The notes: generated by a model from the sequence alone, not told the origin. Numbered from the stretch's first letter, positions 8,585-17,547 are shown. The stretch is 64,000 bases of DNA from Bacillus sp. SLBN-46 (GCF_031453555.1 NZ_JAVIZM010000001.1:4223001-4287000); one strand, 5' to 3'. Numbers and translations are program-made.

Positions 8585-9163
8585 TTATTTAAACAATCTT
8601 TTTGGTAATGCACTGATAACTAGAATAATGATAATGGCACTGATAATGAAGCTTGGAAGCATATAGGTTCCATTATATAGCAGGGAGTACACAGCTACTG
8701 GCTGCCCTTTTGGAGCATATTCTCCAAAAAACACAATCCCAGATACGACATGGCAAAGGTAACGAAGAACACTTCCTAAGAAGGCTCCAAGTACTACGTA
8801 GGTCATCCATTTTCCTTTGTTCTGATTATTAAGTGCATTCTTTATTTGTGCTGCAAAAATACCGGCAAAGCCCACAACAGTAAAGGCAATAAAGTAATCA
8901 ATAATTCCTTGTATTAAGGTATAAATTTGTGAATATCCAAGAATAAATTGTAATAGTCCTAATAAGAATCCTGTAAGGACGCCACCTTTAACCCCCCAGC
9001 GATAAGCCATAAGAAACACCGGGACCATGGCAATCGAAATAGATCCCCCTTGTGGCCAAATTTTAAACGAAAGGATATTCCCAACATAATCTAATAAATA
9101 AGCAAGTGCGGTAAACACCGCTACTTCTGTAATAAAAAGCGTGTTACTCCTGTTCTTGTTCAT
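8585..9163 (-). CDS. thiT: Thiamine ECF transporter S component ThiT
   Basis: 192 residues from the ATG at 9163, which follows GGGGGAAAGAGAA. Upstream in-frame extension to 9232 has no SD and overlaps the riboswitch terminator, so it is rejected. Six predicted membrane helices; conserved PQGGSIS, GVLTGFLLGLLQF and YIL/YTLIQGIIDY-type segments are typical of the YuaJ/ThiT family. It binds thiamine at the membrane and works with the shared ECF energising module encoded elsewhere. A TPP riboswitch with terminator lies directly upstream. Confidence 0.94.
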   Translation of the reverse strand: MNKNRSNTLFITEVAVFTALAYLLDYVGNILSFKIWPQGGSISIAMVPVFLMAYRWGVKGGVLTGFLLGLLQFILGYSQIYTLIQGIIDYFIAFTVVGFAGIFAAQIKNALNNQNKGKWMTYVVLGAFLGSVLRYLCHVVSGIVFFGEYAPKGQPVAVYSLLYNGTYMLPSFIISAIIIILVISALPKRLFK

Positions 9164-9211
9164 TTCTCTTTCCCCCTTTGATTTGTAAAGCCAGCCAATA
9201 AAACAGTCCAC

Positions 9212-9253
9212 AAAAAAAGCAATGCATGACAACTAGGAGTGTCTGCATTGCTT
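9212..9253 (-). terminator. Riboswitch-controlled terminator before thiT
   Basis: Arms at 9253-9244 and 9226-9217 form a 10-bp stem that extends inward by about three pairs, followed on the minus strand by seven T residues (9218-9212). It sits immediately 3' of the TPP aptamer and upstream of the thiT SD, so it is the expression platform. Confidence 0.85.
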
Positions 9254-9261
9254 TACTTATC

Positions 9262-9360
9262 CGGCAAACCACATCCCTACGCTAGTGTTAACTAACAGGT
9301 TCATAGGGTCAGAACTCTACCGTTCACTCTCAGCCGCAGAAAAGCAGCTCCCCCTGTGGA
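9262..9360 (-). ncRNA. TPP (THI element) riboswitch
   Basis: The minus strand shows the conserved THI-box order: CAGGGGGAGCTG, GCGGCTGAGAGTG, GACCCTATGAACCTG, then TTAGTTAACACTAGCG and TAGGGATGTGG. It precedes a terminator and thiT. Binding of thiamine pyrophosphate should favour termination and shut off thiamine uptake. Confidence 0.96.
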
Positions 9361-9563
9361 AATATTCTATTGTTACCATACAAAATATACTACTGTCTAC
9401 TTCTTTTTACAAGATATATTTACACATTGAATAAAGAAATAAATCTCCAAATGTTATAGAAATTATTGGGAAATATTTTTTTATTCATTTCTTAGAGGAT
9501 TTTGGCTTTTACCCTCGAATTACATGGTAATCAGTTTTGTTAATACCATAGGGGGACACAGAT

Positions 9564-10688
9564 ATGTTTACGGGAGAACAAACGGATTTAGTTGCATTTT
9601 TTCAAAAAAATAAAGAAAAACTAGTACAAGAGTGGGAAGATTCAATTGTCATTAATCACGGGGACCCCTTCAAGTTGAAAATTAGGGAAAATGGGGAAGC
9701 CCTACTTAATGTAATTCTTTCTATGCATAAGGTATCTAAAGAGGAACTTATAGAAATCGTTAAAAAGATTGCCATAGAAGTTTCAGAAGAAAGGGTACTG
9801 GCTAATATCAATATTGGTGATTTTGTCTATAATGTCAATCTTGGTCGGACCATTCTATACAGTTATCTGAGTAAAACAGGAATTTCCTGGTCAGATTTGC
9901 AAGAATCCATAAATAAGATTAATTTTTGTTTTGATAAATTTTTATACTATGCGGTGTCCCATTATTCAGAAGCTAAAAACAAGATTATCGAAGAAAAGAC
10001 GATGTTCATTGATTCTACTCATCAGGACCGATTGACCCTTCTCGGTCAAATGACATCAAGCTTTATTCATGAATTTAGGAATCCGCTCACTTCTGTTCAA
10101 GGATTTATCCAATTACTGAAGGCGGATTATCCAAACATGCGATATTTAGATATCATTTCAGGTGAGTTAGACCAACTTAATTTTCGAATATCTCAGTTTC
10201 TTTTGCTTTCAAAAAAGGAACTTATAGGGAAAGAAAAAATTGATTTCAAATTGAATCAACTTATCGATGAAGTGTTAAATTTCCTCTATCCAAGTATCTT
10301 GGATGGAAAAGTGAAAATTAAACGAGATTTGAGCAAAGATTTCACTTTGAATGGATATGCTGATGAAATTAGGCAAGTCTTTATTAATATTATATTTAAT
10401 GCCATTGATGTACTAAACCATCACGAAGTGGACTTACCTACAATTGAAATAAGCACCTGGGTGGAAAATGAAGAGTTGATAAAAATCAGTATATCTAATA
10501 ATGGACCTGCCATTCCGGCGGAATTAAGAAAAACCATTTTTGAACCCTTTTTTACAACTAAAAAGTTAGGTACTGGTCTTGGATTATTTGTTTGTAAAGA
10601 AATTATTGAGAAACATAAGGGAGAATTAACATGCGAATCCTCTCATGATAAAACAACTTTTTCTATCTGCTTACCTGCACTATCTTAA
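9564..10688 (+). CDS. Orphan soluble sensor histidine kinase, sporulation-kinase type
   Basis: 374 residues, no membrane segment. The N-terminal ~150 residues are helical and resemble the RsbRD/RsbT co-antagonist N-terminal fold (KNKEKLVQEWEDSI). The kinase core follows: H-box SSFIHEFRNPLTSVQGFIQLLK, N-box FINIIFNAIDV, and GTGLGLFVCKEII. The H-box is close to that of B. subtilis KinA-KinE, whose partner is Spo0F. No response regulator is adjacent, which fits a phosphorelay kinase. The start follows AGGGGGACACAGAT. An imperfect inverted repeat ATGGTA/TACCAT spans 9524-9549 just upstream and may be an operator. Confidence 0.88.
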   Translation: MFTGEQTDLVAFFQKNKEKLVQEWEDSIVINHGDPFKLKIRENGEALLNVILSMHKVSKEELIEIVKKIAIEVSEERVLANINIGDFVYNVNLGRTILYSYLSKTGISWSDLQESINKINFCFDKFLYYAVSHYSEAKNKIIEEKTMFIDSTHQDRLTLLGQMTSSFIHEFRNPLTSVQGFIQLLKADYPNMRYLDIISGELDQLNFRISQFLLLSKKELIGKEKIDFKLNQLIDEVLNFLYPSILDGKVKIKRDLSKDFTLNGYADEIRQVFINIIFNAIDVLNHHEVDLPTIEISTWVENEELIKISISNNGPAIPAELRKTIFEPFFTTKKLGTGLGLFVCKEIIEKHKGELTCESSHDKTTFSICLPALS

Positions 10689-10711
10689 AAAGAAACGACC
10701 CTACAACTTTC

Positions 10712-10743
10712 AAATCCCACTTTTATAAAGCAGGGATTTTTTT
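10712..10743 (+). terminator. Terminator after the orphan kinase
   Basis: A 7-bp stem AAATCCC/GGGATTT (10712-10718 and 10733-10739), 14-base loop, T-run to 10743. Confidence 0.65.
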
Positions 10744-10820
10744 ATTTCTCCCTTATATACATCTTCCGCAAGAAAACTTTTTTGCATAAGATGTAGTAAA
10801 AATTTTGGGAGACTAGGCGC

Positions 10821-11375
10821 ATGTTTACATTAAAAGTTGATAATGAAATTGAACTTCAGTTGTTTCAACATCACCACGCTCTAAAACTTTATCAGCTAGT
10901 CGAAAGAAATCGAGACCATTTACGAGAATGGCTTCCTTGGGTGGACTCCATGAATTCCCCTTATCAATTTGAATCCATTATTCCAATCTGGCTTAACCAA
11001 TTTGCTGAAAACCAAGGATTCAACGTTGGAATTCTTTTTAAAGGAGAACTCGTCGGCTCCATTGGTTTACACCAAATAGATTGGCATAACAGAACAGTTA
11101 GTGTTGGCTACTATCTTTCCAAATCCGCAGAGGGGCATGGCGTCATGACACGATCTGTTCAAGCCATACTAAATTATGCTTTCTTCGATTTGGGTTTAAA
11201 TCGGGTGGAAATACGCTGCGGAGTAAAGAACCAAAAAAGCCGTGCCATTCCTGAAAGGCTTGGGTTTGTAAAGGAAGGCACAATAAGAGACGGTGAACAA
11301 TTATATGGTAAATATCATGACCTCATTTGCTATGGCATGCTTGCACGCGACTGGAATGGGTTGATCACTAGTTAA
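10821..11375 (+). CDS. GNAT N-acetyltransferase, RimJ/RimL type (YdaF-like)
   Basis: 184 residues, the length of B. subtilis YdaF. GNAT pattern: acceptor region RDHLREWLPWVDS, acetyl-CoA binding strand and helix around SVGYYLSKSAEGHGVMT, then LNRVEIRCGVKNQKSRAIPERLGF near the C-terminus. This subgroup acetylates N-termini of ribosomal proteins or small amines; the substrate here is unknown. The start follows TTGGGAGACTAGGCGC. Its last codons overlap the convergent gene end at 11372 by four bases. Confidence 0.85.
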   Translation: MFTLKVDNEIELQLFQHHHALKLYQLVERNRDHLREWLPWVDSMNSPYQFESIIPIWLNQFAENQGFNVGILFKGELVGSIGLHQIDWHNRTVSVGYYLSKSAEGHGVMTRSVQAILNYAFFDLGLNRVEIRCGVKNQKSRAIPERLGFVKEGTIRDGEQLYGKYHDLICYGMLARDWNGLITS

Positions 11376-11869
11376 GTCATTTTTTTCATCGATTGAGAGA
11401 CTTTAAAAAAAAGACATATTAACATAATTTGGACAATCGGATAAAACGGAAATGAATAAAAGATCATATACCCTTTTCTATAATGGTACACACCAAGTTC
11501 ATGGGCGAACCATTCAAGTGTAACCCCAAAAAATGACCAGCAAAGAATGTAGAAAAAGCAATACTTGAAGGGTATCTTAAATCTGTCCCAAAAATAAATA
11601 AAGAAATATGACGAAGGGCCAAACATGGTATAGGACATAAAATCAATCAACTGAAAGGAAGAATTATCATTTACATCGTAAAAATTGAAAGGTTCGATAC
11701 TAATGGTATGATCGAAAAAGAAACCAACAAAAATGCCAAATAACACTAAGAAGAGGCTTATATTAAATGAAAACCGCTTTTTCATAAAAAAAATGGCCCC
11801 GAATCCAACAATATTCATAATGATTACAAACCATTCATTTTGATTGAATGAATGATCATATATGGTCAT
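11372..11869 (-). CDS. CBO0543-like integral membrane protein (second of pair)
   Basis: 165 residues with about five membrane helices and many aromatic residues; segments FDHTISIEPFNFYDVND and EWFAHELGVYHYRKGY near the ends of helices are typical of the CBO0543 family of Firmicute membrane proteins of unknown function. Its ATG overlaps the TGA of the upstream gene (11866-11869), so the pair is one transcriptional unit. No catalytic motif is visible. Convergent with the acetyltransferase, with a four-base overlap and no room for a separate terminator. Confidence 0.75.
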   Translation of the reverse strand: MTIYDHSFNQNEWFVIIMNIVGFGAIFFMKKRFSFNISLFLVLFGIFVGFFFDHTISIEPFNFYDVNDNSSFQLIDFMSYTMFGPSSYFFIYFWDRFKIPFKYCFFYILCWSFFGVTLEWFAHELGVYHYRKGYMIFYSFPFYPIVQIMLICLFFKVSQSMKKMT

Positions 11870-12396
11870 ATTTCCTCCTCACTTTCTTTATGCTCCAGAA
11901 ATTTAAGAACATTAACCAAGATGACAAAAAAACTTAAGTAAAGAAGTACAGATAATATCAAATGCCAATGTATATAAACTAAAAGCTTTGCCCTAACGGC
12001 TGTAAATTCAATTACAAAGAATGAAATTAACATCCCTAAAACGAGGAGTGTTTTCACCTTGTTTTTTTTTATTTGTTTATAAGCATTAAGGAATATTAAA
12101 AAAAGTAAAGGAAATACGCCATCACGATAGAGAATGAATGCAAAGAATCCTTCCTTTTGATGAGTGTATTCAATTAAATGCTTATTTAACGAAAGGATAG
12201 TCATTGAATTGATCAGCAGCATCGAAGAAAGAAAGAAAAGATTTAACTGATTCACTAAGGATATTTTTTTCGTTTGAAAAGTAAATATAGAAGCTAATAC
12301 TAAGGTCATTAGTGACGAAAAGAAGATAATCATTTTGCCCCCATTTGGCACTAGAAAATTTCCATTATTATTCCACATCGTAAAAAATTTAAGCAT
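11866..12396 (-). CDS. Hypothetical integral membrane protein (first of pair)
   Basis: 176 residues with about six predicted helices (for example FFSSLMTLVLASIFTF and LILSVLLYLSFFVILV). I do not recognise a family; it is probably a partner of the CBO0543-like protein it overlaps. No clear SD precedes the ATG at 12396; a second ATG six codons later is an alternative. A TATAAT-like element abuts the start, so a very short leader is possible. Confidence 0.65.
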   Translation of the reverse strand: MLKFFTMWNNNGNFLVPNGGKMIIFFSSLMTLVLASIFTFQTKKISLVNQLNLFFLSSMLLINSMTILSLNKHLIEYTHQKEGFFAFILYRDGVFPLLFLIFLNAYKQIKKNKVKTLLVLGMLISFFVIEFTAVRAKLLVYIHWHLILSVLLYLSFFVILVNVLKFLEHKESEEEI

Positions 12397-12511
12397 TATA
12401 ATACGATAAAAAGTATATTGCCTCTCTTCAAGTAGAAATACGGAGTTAGGGTATAATGAAAGAAAAGTAATCGTAAGTGAGGTGGCAACCCTTACTATTG
12501 TAAGGTGAGAT

Positions 12512-13822
12512 ATGATTGGGATAAATGTAGGGATTATTGTTATCCTAGTTGCTTTTACTGCATTTTTTGTGGCTTCTGAATTTGCAATGGTAAAGGTACG
12601 AACAACAAGAATTGATCAATTAATCGCTGAAGGCAATACAAAAGCAGAGAAAGCGAAGAAAATACTCTCCAATTTGGATGGATATTTATCCGCTACCCAA
12701 GTAGGAATTACTATTACCTCCTTAATACTAGGCTGGCTAGGGGAGCCAACCATAAGAGTATTACTAAGTCCCCTATTTGAATGGATTCAAATACCCTTTT
12801 CAATAAAACAGATTCTCTCGTTTATTGTTGCTTTTGGTGTTATTACTTATTTTAATGTTGTGGTTGGAGAACTCGCTCCTAAAACATTTGCTATTCAGAA
12901 ATCGGAACAAATCATCTTGCTGTTTGCTCCAGCACTTATTTTGTTTTATAGACTAATGTATCCTTTTATCTGGGCCCTCAATAGATCAGCACGATTTGTT
13001 ACCGGTCTTTTCGGGATTGACCCAATCTCTGATCAAGATATGGTTCTTTCCGAAGAGGAACTAAGGATGATACTTTCCCAAAGCTATGAGAGTGGAGAAA
13101 TTAATCAATCTGAATATCGCTATATGAACCGAATTTTTGAGTTTGATAATCGGATTGCGAAAGAAATTATGGTACCAAGGACAGAAGTGGTCACCCTCTC
13201 TAAAGATGCTTGTATGGAAGAAATTATTAATATTGTAAAGGAAGAAAAATATACAAGATATCCATTAATTGATGGGGATAAGGACAATATTTTAGGAGTT
13301 GTAAATATTAAAGAAGTACTAACGGATTGTATCCAGCAAAAATGCAATGGTAAGGAACCCCTCCTTCCATACTTGAAACCAGTCATTCACGTCATAGAAA
13401 CGATTCCCATTCAAGAACTATTAGTAAAACTGCAAAAGAACAGAAGCCATATGGCAGTATTATCAGATGAGTATGGTGGCACAGCCGGTATTGTAACCGT
13501 TGAGGACATACTTGAAGAAATTGTGGGAGAAATACGGGATGAATTTGATTTGGACGAGCTCCCTCTTATTCAGAAAAAGGGAGAAAACCACTACGTGCTG
13601 GATGGAAAAGTACTAATAAGTGTGGTAAATGATCTTTTAGGTACCAATCTCGAAGAAGAAGAGGTTGACACGATTGGAGGCTGGTTCTTAACACAAAAAT
13701 TTGATGTACATGAAGGAGAAAGCATTGAAATGGAAGGATTTGTTTTTCAAATTAAAGAAATTGAAGGTCACCACATAGTATATATTGAAGTTAAAAAAGC
13801 ACCAACGTCTTCTGTTAAGTAG
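12512..13822 (+). CDS. yhdP: CNNM/CorC-family membrane protein (YhdP/MpfA-like)
   Basis: 436 residues: DUF21/CNNM membrane domain (about 1-190, with [15 protein letters not shown] and [14 protein letters not shown]), paired CBS domains (about 200-340, [12 protein letters not shown] and [30 protein letters not shown]), then a C-terminal CorC_HlyC domain. In B. subtilis the orthologue YhdP/MpfA exports Mg2+. The start follows AAGGTGAG; an excellent TATAAT lies at 12452. A merR gene and a paralogue follow, the same order as yhdP-yhdQ-yhdT. Assignment to MpfA rather than a paralogue rests on that order. Confidence 0.85.
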   Translation: MIGINVGIIVILVAFTAFFVASEFAMVKVRTTRIDQLIAEGNTKAEKAKKILSNLDGYLSATQVGITITSLILGWLGEPTIRVLLSPLFEWIQIPFSIKQILSFIVAFGVITYFNVVVGELAPKTFAIQKSEQIILLFAPALILFYRLMYPFIWALNRSARFVTGLFGIDPISDQDMVLSEEELRMILSQSYESGEINQSEYRYMNRIFEFDNRIAKEIMVPRTEVVTLSKDACMEEIINIVKEEKYTRYPLIDGDKDNILGVVNIKEVLTDCIQQKCNGKEPLLPYLKPVIHVIETIPIQELLVKLQKNRSHMAVLSDEYGGTAGIVTVEDILEEIVGEIRDEFDLDELPLIQKKGENHYVLDGKVLISVVNDLLGTNLEEEEVDTIGGWFLTQKFDVHEGESIEMEGFVFQIKEIEGHHIVYIEVKKAPTSSVK

Positions 13823-13835
13823 GAGGCGTTTTTTT
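13804..13835 (+). terminator. Terminator of yhdP, overlapping its 3' end
   Basis: A 10-bp stem with two G-U pairs (13804-13813 with 13821-13830) and T-run. The 5' arm lies within the last codons of yhdP. Confidence 0.7.
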
Positions 13836-13974
13836 GTTCATTTTTTTATTATAAACCTACATTATATTATTCATATTTACATTGCTTTCCCATAAAATGT
13901 TGATAACAACTACTAATTAACCTGAACGTTTGACTGTATAGTTTAAATTATTTATAATTATTGTAATTTTAATT

Positions 13975-14409
13975 ATGTTGAGGTGGTATGATGGGGCTGT
14001 CTATCGAATTGGCGAAATAGCCGAAATAGCGCATGTGTCAAAGAGAACGATCGACTATTACACGTCTATTGGCTTACTAAAAGCAGAACGCTCTAAGTCA
14101 AATTACCGCATCTATTCGGATGATTCATTAGAGGATTTAAAATTTATAGAAGAATGCAAGAGTCTGCATTACCCTTTAGACGAGATTAGAAGAAAGCTAG
14201 AAATGAGAAAGGCAAAGAATATTCGTGAATCAGAAGTGGATAGACATGTTAGTGCAGTGACACAGCAAATGAAGCAGCTTCATAGCGATTTATTTGATCT
14301 CATACCAGTTTTAGAAAACTTGGATGAACATCAGAAGGAAAAATTAATGAACAACTTAAGCCTGCTCAGAAATGCACTAAAGACGTCACTGATGAAAGTA
14401 ACGAGTTAA
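13975..14409 (+). CDS. MerR-family transcriptional regulator (YhdQ position)
   Basis: 144 residues. N-terminal MerR winged helix: YRIGEIAEIAHVSKRTIDYY then NYRIYSDDSLEDLKFI; a long dimerisation helix follows. It lies between yhdP- and yhdT-like genes, as does B. subtilis yhdQ (cueR). However, I see only one cysteine (EECKSLHYPLDE) and no C-terminal Cys pair, so copper sensing is doubtful. The start is problematic: the in-frame ATG at 13975 has no SD, whereas the strong GAGGTGG at 13980 serves ATGs at 13988/13991 in the +1 frame, which stop after ten codons. Confidence 0.75.
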   Translation: MLRWYDGAVYRIGEIAEIAHVSKRTIDYYTSIGLLKAERSKSNYRIYSDDSLEDLKFIEECKSLHYPLDEIRRKLEMRKAKNIRESEVDRHVSAVTQQMKQLHSDLFDLIPVLENLDEHQKEKLMNNLSLLRNALKTSLMKVTS

Positions 14410-14470
14410 TTTTTTTATTATATTGGGAGGTGACTCCTTACTCGTCTTACAACGGGTTAAGGGAACTTAT

Positions 14471-15823
14471 TTGGACATATTTAACTTGGTTATTATAGCC
14501 ATTTTAATTGCTTTAACTGCTTTTTTTGTAACTTCAGAATTTGCAATTGTAAAAATAAGAAGTTCAAGGATAGACCAGTTAATTGAGGAAGGAAATTCGA
14601 AGGCAGTTTCTGCAAAAAAAGTGATTTCGAACCTGGATGAATATCTTTCTGCCTGTCAGTTAGGAATTACAATAACAGCCTTAGGTTTAGGTTGGATTGG
14701 GGAATCAACTATTGAGCATATGCTAAGTCCTCTTTTCCATAAAATCAACATTCCTGAGAGTGCAACGCAAGTATTATCGGTAGGAATTGCGTTTGCAGCC
14801 ATTACCTTTTTGCATGTAGTGGTTGGTGAGCTCGCACCTAAGACTTTGGCCATTCAAAAGGCTGAATTAATTACCTTAATTGTGTCACGGCCACTCATCC
14901 TCTTCTATAAAATCATGTACCCTTTTATTTGGGTACTGAATGGGTCTGCTCGGGTTGTTTCCAGTCTATTTGGACTGAAGCCCGTATCAGAGAACGAAAT
15001 TGCTCATACAGAGGAAGAACTTCGAATCATCCTTTCTGAAAGCTATAAAAGTGGTGAAATTAACCAATCAGAGTTTAAGTATGTAAATAAAATTTTTGAG
15101 TTTGATAATCGAATTGCTAAAGAAATAATGGTCCCACGGACAGAAATGGTTTCTTTATCAAAAGATGACTCGTTAGAAACATTTCTACAGGTGTTACGAG
15201 AAGAAAAGTTTACAAGGTATCCGATTATTGATGGAGATAAAGACCATATTATCGGATTAGTGAATATTAAAGAAGTGATGACTGATTTAATAGGCAATGA
15301 AAGTCTTTCTTCTCAAACATTAGAAAACTATACTCGACCAATTATTAGAGTGATAGAGACGATTCCTATTCATGACCTACTTGTAAAAATGCAAAAGGAT
15401 CGAGTCCATATGGCTATTTTAATGGATGAATATGGCGGTACTTCTGGCCTAGTAACCGTAGAAGATATACTTGAAGAAATTGTAGGGGAAATTCGTGACG
15501 AATTTGATATGGATGAAATTCCAGAAATCCGTAAAATAAAAGAAAACCATTATATCATTGACTCTAAGGTTTTAGTTACCGAGGTTAATGATTTATTGGG
15601 AATTGAAATTGATGATGAAGATATAGATACTATTGGCGGGTGGATCCTAACTGAAAATTATGAAGTAAAAGAAGGAGACACCATTATTCACGACGCCTTT
15701 ACCTTTAAAATCCTGGATATGGAGGAACATCATATCCGCTATATTGAAGTCACAAAAATCTCTAATGATGGTGAAGCTGTTATTAAGCAAATGGCCGTAC
15801 CGAACTCAGAAGTACTTTCATAA
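14471..15823 (+). CDS. yhdT: CNNM/CorC-family membrane protein, paralogue of YhdP (YhdT-like)
   Basis: 450 residues from the TTG at 14471, preceded by AAGGGAACTTAT; extension upstream to 14423 adds polar residues before the first helix and is unlikely. Same layout as its neighbour: CNNM membrane domain ([29 protein letters not shown]), CBS pair ([40 protein letters not shown]) and CorC_HlyC domain. The two proteins align almost without gaps, so they arose by duplication. Likely a divalent metal (Mg2+ or similar) exporter in the membrane. Confidence 0.85.
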   Translation: MDIFNLVIIAILIALTAFFVTSEFAIVKIRSSRIDQLIEEGNSKAVSAKKVISNLDEYLSACQLGITITALGLGWIGESTIEHMLSPLFHKINIPESATQVLSVGIAFAAITFLHVVVGELAPKTLAIQKAELITLIVSRPLILFYKIMYPFIWVLNGSARVVSSLFGLKPVSENEIAHTEEELRIILSESYKSGEINQSEFKYVNKIFEFDNRIAKEIMVPRTEMVSLSKDDSLETFLQVLREEKFTRYPIIDGDKDHIIGLVNIKEVMTDLIGNESLSSQTLENYTRPIIRVIETIPIHDLLVKMQKDRVHMAILMDEYGGTSGLVTVEDILEEIVGEIRDEFDMDEIPEIRKIKENHYIIDSKVLVTEVNDLLGIEIDDEDIDTIGGWILTENYEVKEGDTIIHDAFTFKILDMEEHHIRYIEVTKISNDGEAVIKQMAVPNSEVLS

Positions 15824-15854
15824 AATAGACCAATCAGATTGGTCTATTTTTTTT
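15824..15854 (+). terminator. Terminator of yhdT
   Basis: A perfect 11-bp stem (15824-15834 with 15838-15848), 3-base loop and eight T residues. Confidence 0.85.
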
Positions 15855-15935
15855 GCCTAAATGACCAATTTATAGGACATATATCCAATCATTTAGCCCG
15901 CTTTTACGTATTTTATTGTAAAGGAGGGATGAAGA

Positions 15936-16118
15936 ATGAACCATGTTTCAGTTTTATTTTTAGCTTGTATTCTGGCTGGGTTTGCCCTAATGAAAGTGGC
16001 AACAGTTGGATTCTTATCAAGCTTGTCATCATTTATTATTATTGTTGGTGCACTAGTAGTTATCGTTTTTGCTCTTGCAATTATTTACCTTGGCCTTAAA
16101 TCGCTCACAAAAATGTAA
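15936..16118 (+). CDS. Small hydrophobic membrane protein, unknown function
   Basis: 60 residues, two predicted membrane helices (about 5-27 and 30-55) with almost no polar residues outside; sequence begins MNHVSVLFLACILAGF. A strong AAAGGAGG lies 8 bases before the ATG and a terminator follows, so it is a genuine monocistronic small gene. I do not recognise a family. Confidence 0.75.
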   Translation: MNHVSVLFLACILAGFALMKVATVGFLSSLSSFIIIVGALVVIVFALAIIYLGLKSLTKM

Positions 16119-16140
16119 GCGATTTAAATTAACTTAAATA

Positions 16141-16173
16141 AAAAGATCAGATGAAACCCATCTGATCTTTTTT
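16141..16173. terminator. Bidirectional terminator between convergent small genes
   Basis: A perfect 13-bp stem (16141-16153 with 16159-16171) flanked by A and T runs, serving the gene ending at 16118 and the minus-strand gene ending at 16192. Confidence 0.85.
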
Positions 16174-16191
16174 CGTATCAATATTCAAAAA

Positions 16192-16488
16192 TTATCTGTC
16201 TTTTAATATGATGAGATCCTCTTCCGCTTTAGCTATTTTAACTAAATGTGAATCAAGCCGGCGATTAATGTGCTGAATTTCTTTGCTCTGTGTGTCTTCA
16301 ATACGCTGTAAAGAATCTTTAATATCAGATAAGTCAATTTGATTGACCTCTACTCTATGTTCAATGCTATCCATCTTTTCTAGTCTGGAAAGCCTCTTTT
16401 CAATGTTCTCTAAAGTTGTATTAAATGTATGAATTAAACTTTTAATATCCGTGATATTTTCCGTTAATTTTTCAAGTTCCTTTTCCAT
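16192..16488 (-). CDS. Small coiled-coil protein, unknown function
   Basis: 98 residues from the ATG at 16488 (after AAGGAGTGTTTGAA). It is nearly all heptad-rich helix (for example LEKLTENITDIKSLIHTFN and IEKRLSRLEKMDSIEHRVEV), with no membrane segment. Likely an oligomeric cytoplasmic coiled coil. Family and role unknown. Confidence 0.75.
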   Translation of the reverse strand: MEKELEKLTENITDIKSLIHTFNTTLENIEKRLSRLEKMDSIEHRVEVNQIDLSDIKDSLQRIEDTQSKEIQHINRRLDSHLVKIAKAEEDLIILKDR

Positions 16489-16630
16489 TTCAAACACTCC
16501 TTCTACTTTACTTTTCTTTTTCTTTAATTTTATCATCGTTTTCACTATCAACATGTTACAAAAACAGCAACAATGAAAAAGTGAGCAATAATAAGTCTAA
16601 ATTAAGTCTAAGGAGCATCTATATTATGTC

Positions 16631-16891
16631 TTATTTCAATTTCCAAACCCTCAGTACATACCCTCCACACCCACACTGGTCAATAAATTTTATTCTCACA
16701 TGTTCTGCATACAGCTCTTGGATTAAGGGTTGTAAATAGTCCACCGGATTTCCAAACACAGCAGATGTTACTAGATTAACAAAACAACCAGCTTTAGTTT
16801 CTTCTATTGCTAATAATGCATCACTTATAATCAGGTCTATATCGTGCTCATATTCATCATGCTCTAAATCCTTCGTCCAATCTTTATTCAT
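16631..16891 (-). CDS. Hypothetical 86-residue protein with C-terminal CGCGGYV motif
   Basis: Acidic N-terminus (LEHDEYEHDIDLIISDA), a central Cys (KAGCFVNLV) and a C-terminal DQCGCGGYVLRVWKLK. The start follows CGGAGGATTAT, so it is a real gene. No family is recognised; three cysteines, two of them in C-x-C, could bind metal. Monocistronic, 75 bases from the coiled-coil gene start. Confidence 0.7.
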   Translation of the reverse strand: MNKDWTKDLEHDEYEHDIDLIISDALLAIEETKAGCFVNLVTSAVFGNPVDYLQPLIQELYAEHVRIKFIDQCGCGGYVLRVWKLK

Positions 16892-17171
16892 ATAATCCTC
16901 CGAGTAGGTGAATTTTATTTCTAATTTAATTAAACCCCTTTTTTTAGTGAAAGTTATTGATTTTTTTCACACATGTGAACAAATCGAATCGAAAAAATGA
17001 ACATTTTTTTAATTAGGTCACTGGTGTGCGTTAACCGTGAATTTTATCACAGGCAAACCAATAGAAAAGTTATACTCTTTCAATATAAGGAAAAAGGCAA
17101 TTAACAATCATTACTTGCCTTCATTCTGGCCTTAAATTGATAATCAACTAGGAAAAGGTTGGTGTATAAAT

Positions 17172-17483
17172 ATGTTTATTTCAATTGACGAAAAAGCTAC
17201 CTCATGGTTTACGAAAGAATTTGAATTCAATAAACCATTTAGTATTCGCATGTTTCCTCAATATGCAGGATTTGGTGAGAAGCATAAGGGTTACAGTCTT
17301 GCTTTTTCAGCTGAGATTCCTGCAAATGCTGGATATGTAAAAGAAATCAATGGAATTACCTTTTTTGTAGAGGGAAATGATGTATGGTTTTTTGAAGATA
17401 CGGAAACATACCTATCAGCTGATGACTTGGTGGATGAGATTTTAGTTACGTTCAAGGAAGAATATAAAACTACAATTAATTAA
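17172..17483 (+). CDS. HesB/IscA-like fold protein without cluster cysteines (YneR-like)
   Basis: 103 residues. The pattern FISIDEKATSWFTKEFEF, RMFPQYAGFGEKHKGYSLAF and GITFFVEGNDVWFF fits the YneR-like branch of the A-type iron-sulfur carrier fold. None of the three cluster-binding cysteines of IscA is present (the protein has no Cys), so it cannot carry an Fe-S cluster in the usual way. Function unknown. The ATG follows AAAAGGTTGGTGTATAAAT, a moderate SD. Confidence 0.75.
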   Translation: MFISIDEKATSWFTKEFEFNKPFSIRMFPQYAGFGEKHKGYSLAFSAEIPANAGYVKEINGITFFVEGNDVWFFEDTETYLSADDLVDEILVTFKEEYKTTIN

Positions 17484-17493
17484 CGTTCCAATA

Positions 17494-17539
17494 AAAACAA
17501 AAGGTATCCACATTTTTATTAGTGGATACCTTTTGTTTT
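17494..17539. terminator. Strong bidirectional terminator
   Basis: A perfect 18-bp stem (17494-17511 with 17522-17539) between the convergent HesB-like gene and the lipoprotein gene. Confidence 0.9.
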
Positions 17540-17547
17540 GACGTAAA

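Noticed and set aside
12458..12511. Mg2+ M-box or yybP-ykoY riboswitch before the CNNM exporters
   Set aside because: A GAGGTG...CCTTACT string recurs before both paralogues but the conserved aptamer segments and length are lacking; it is mostly SD sequence and short inverted repeats.
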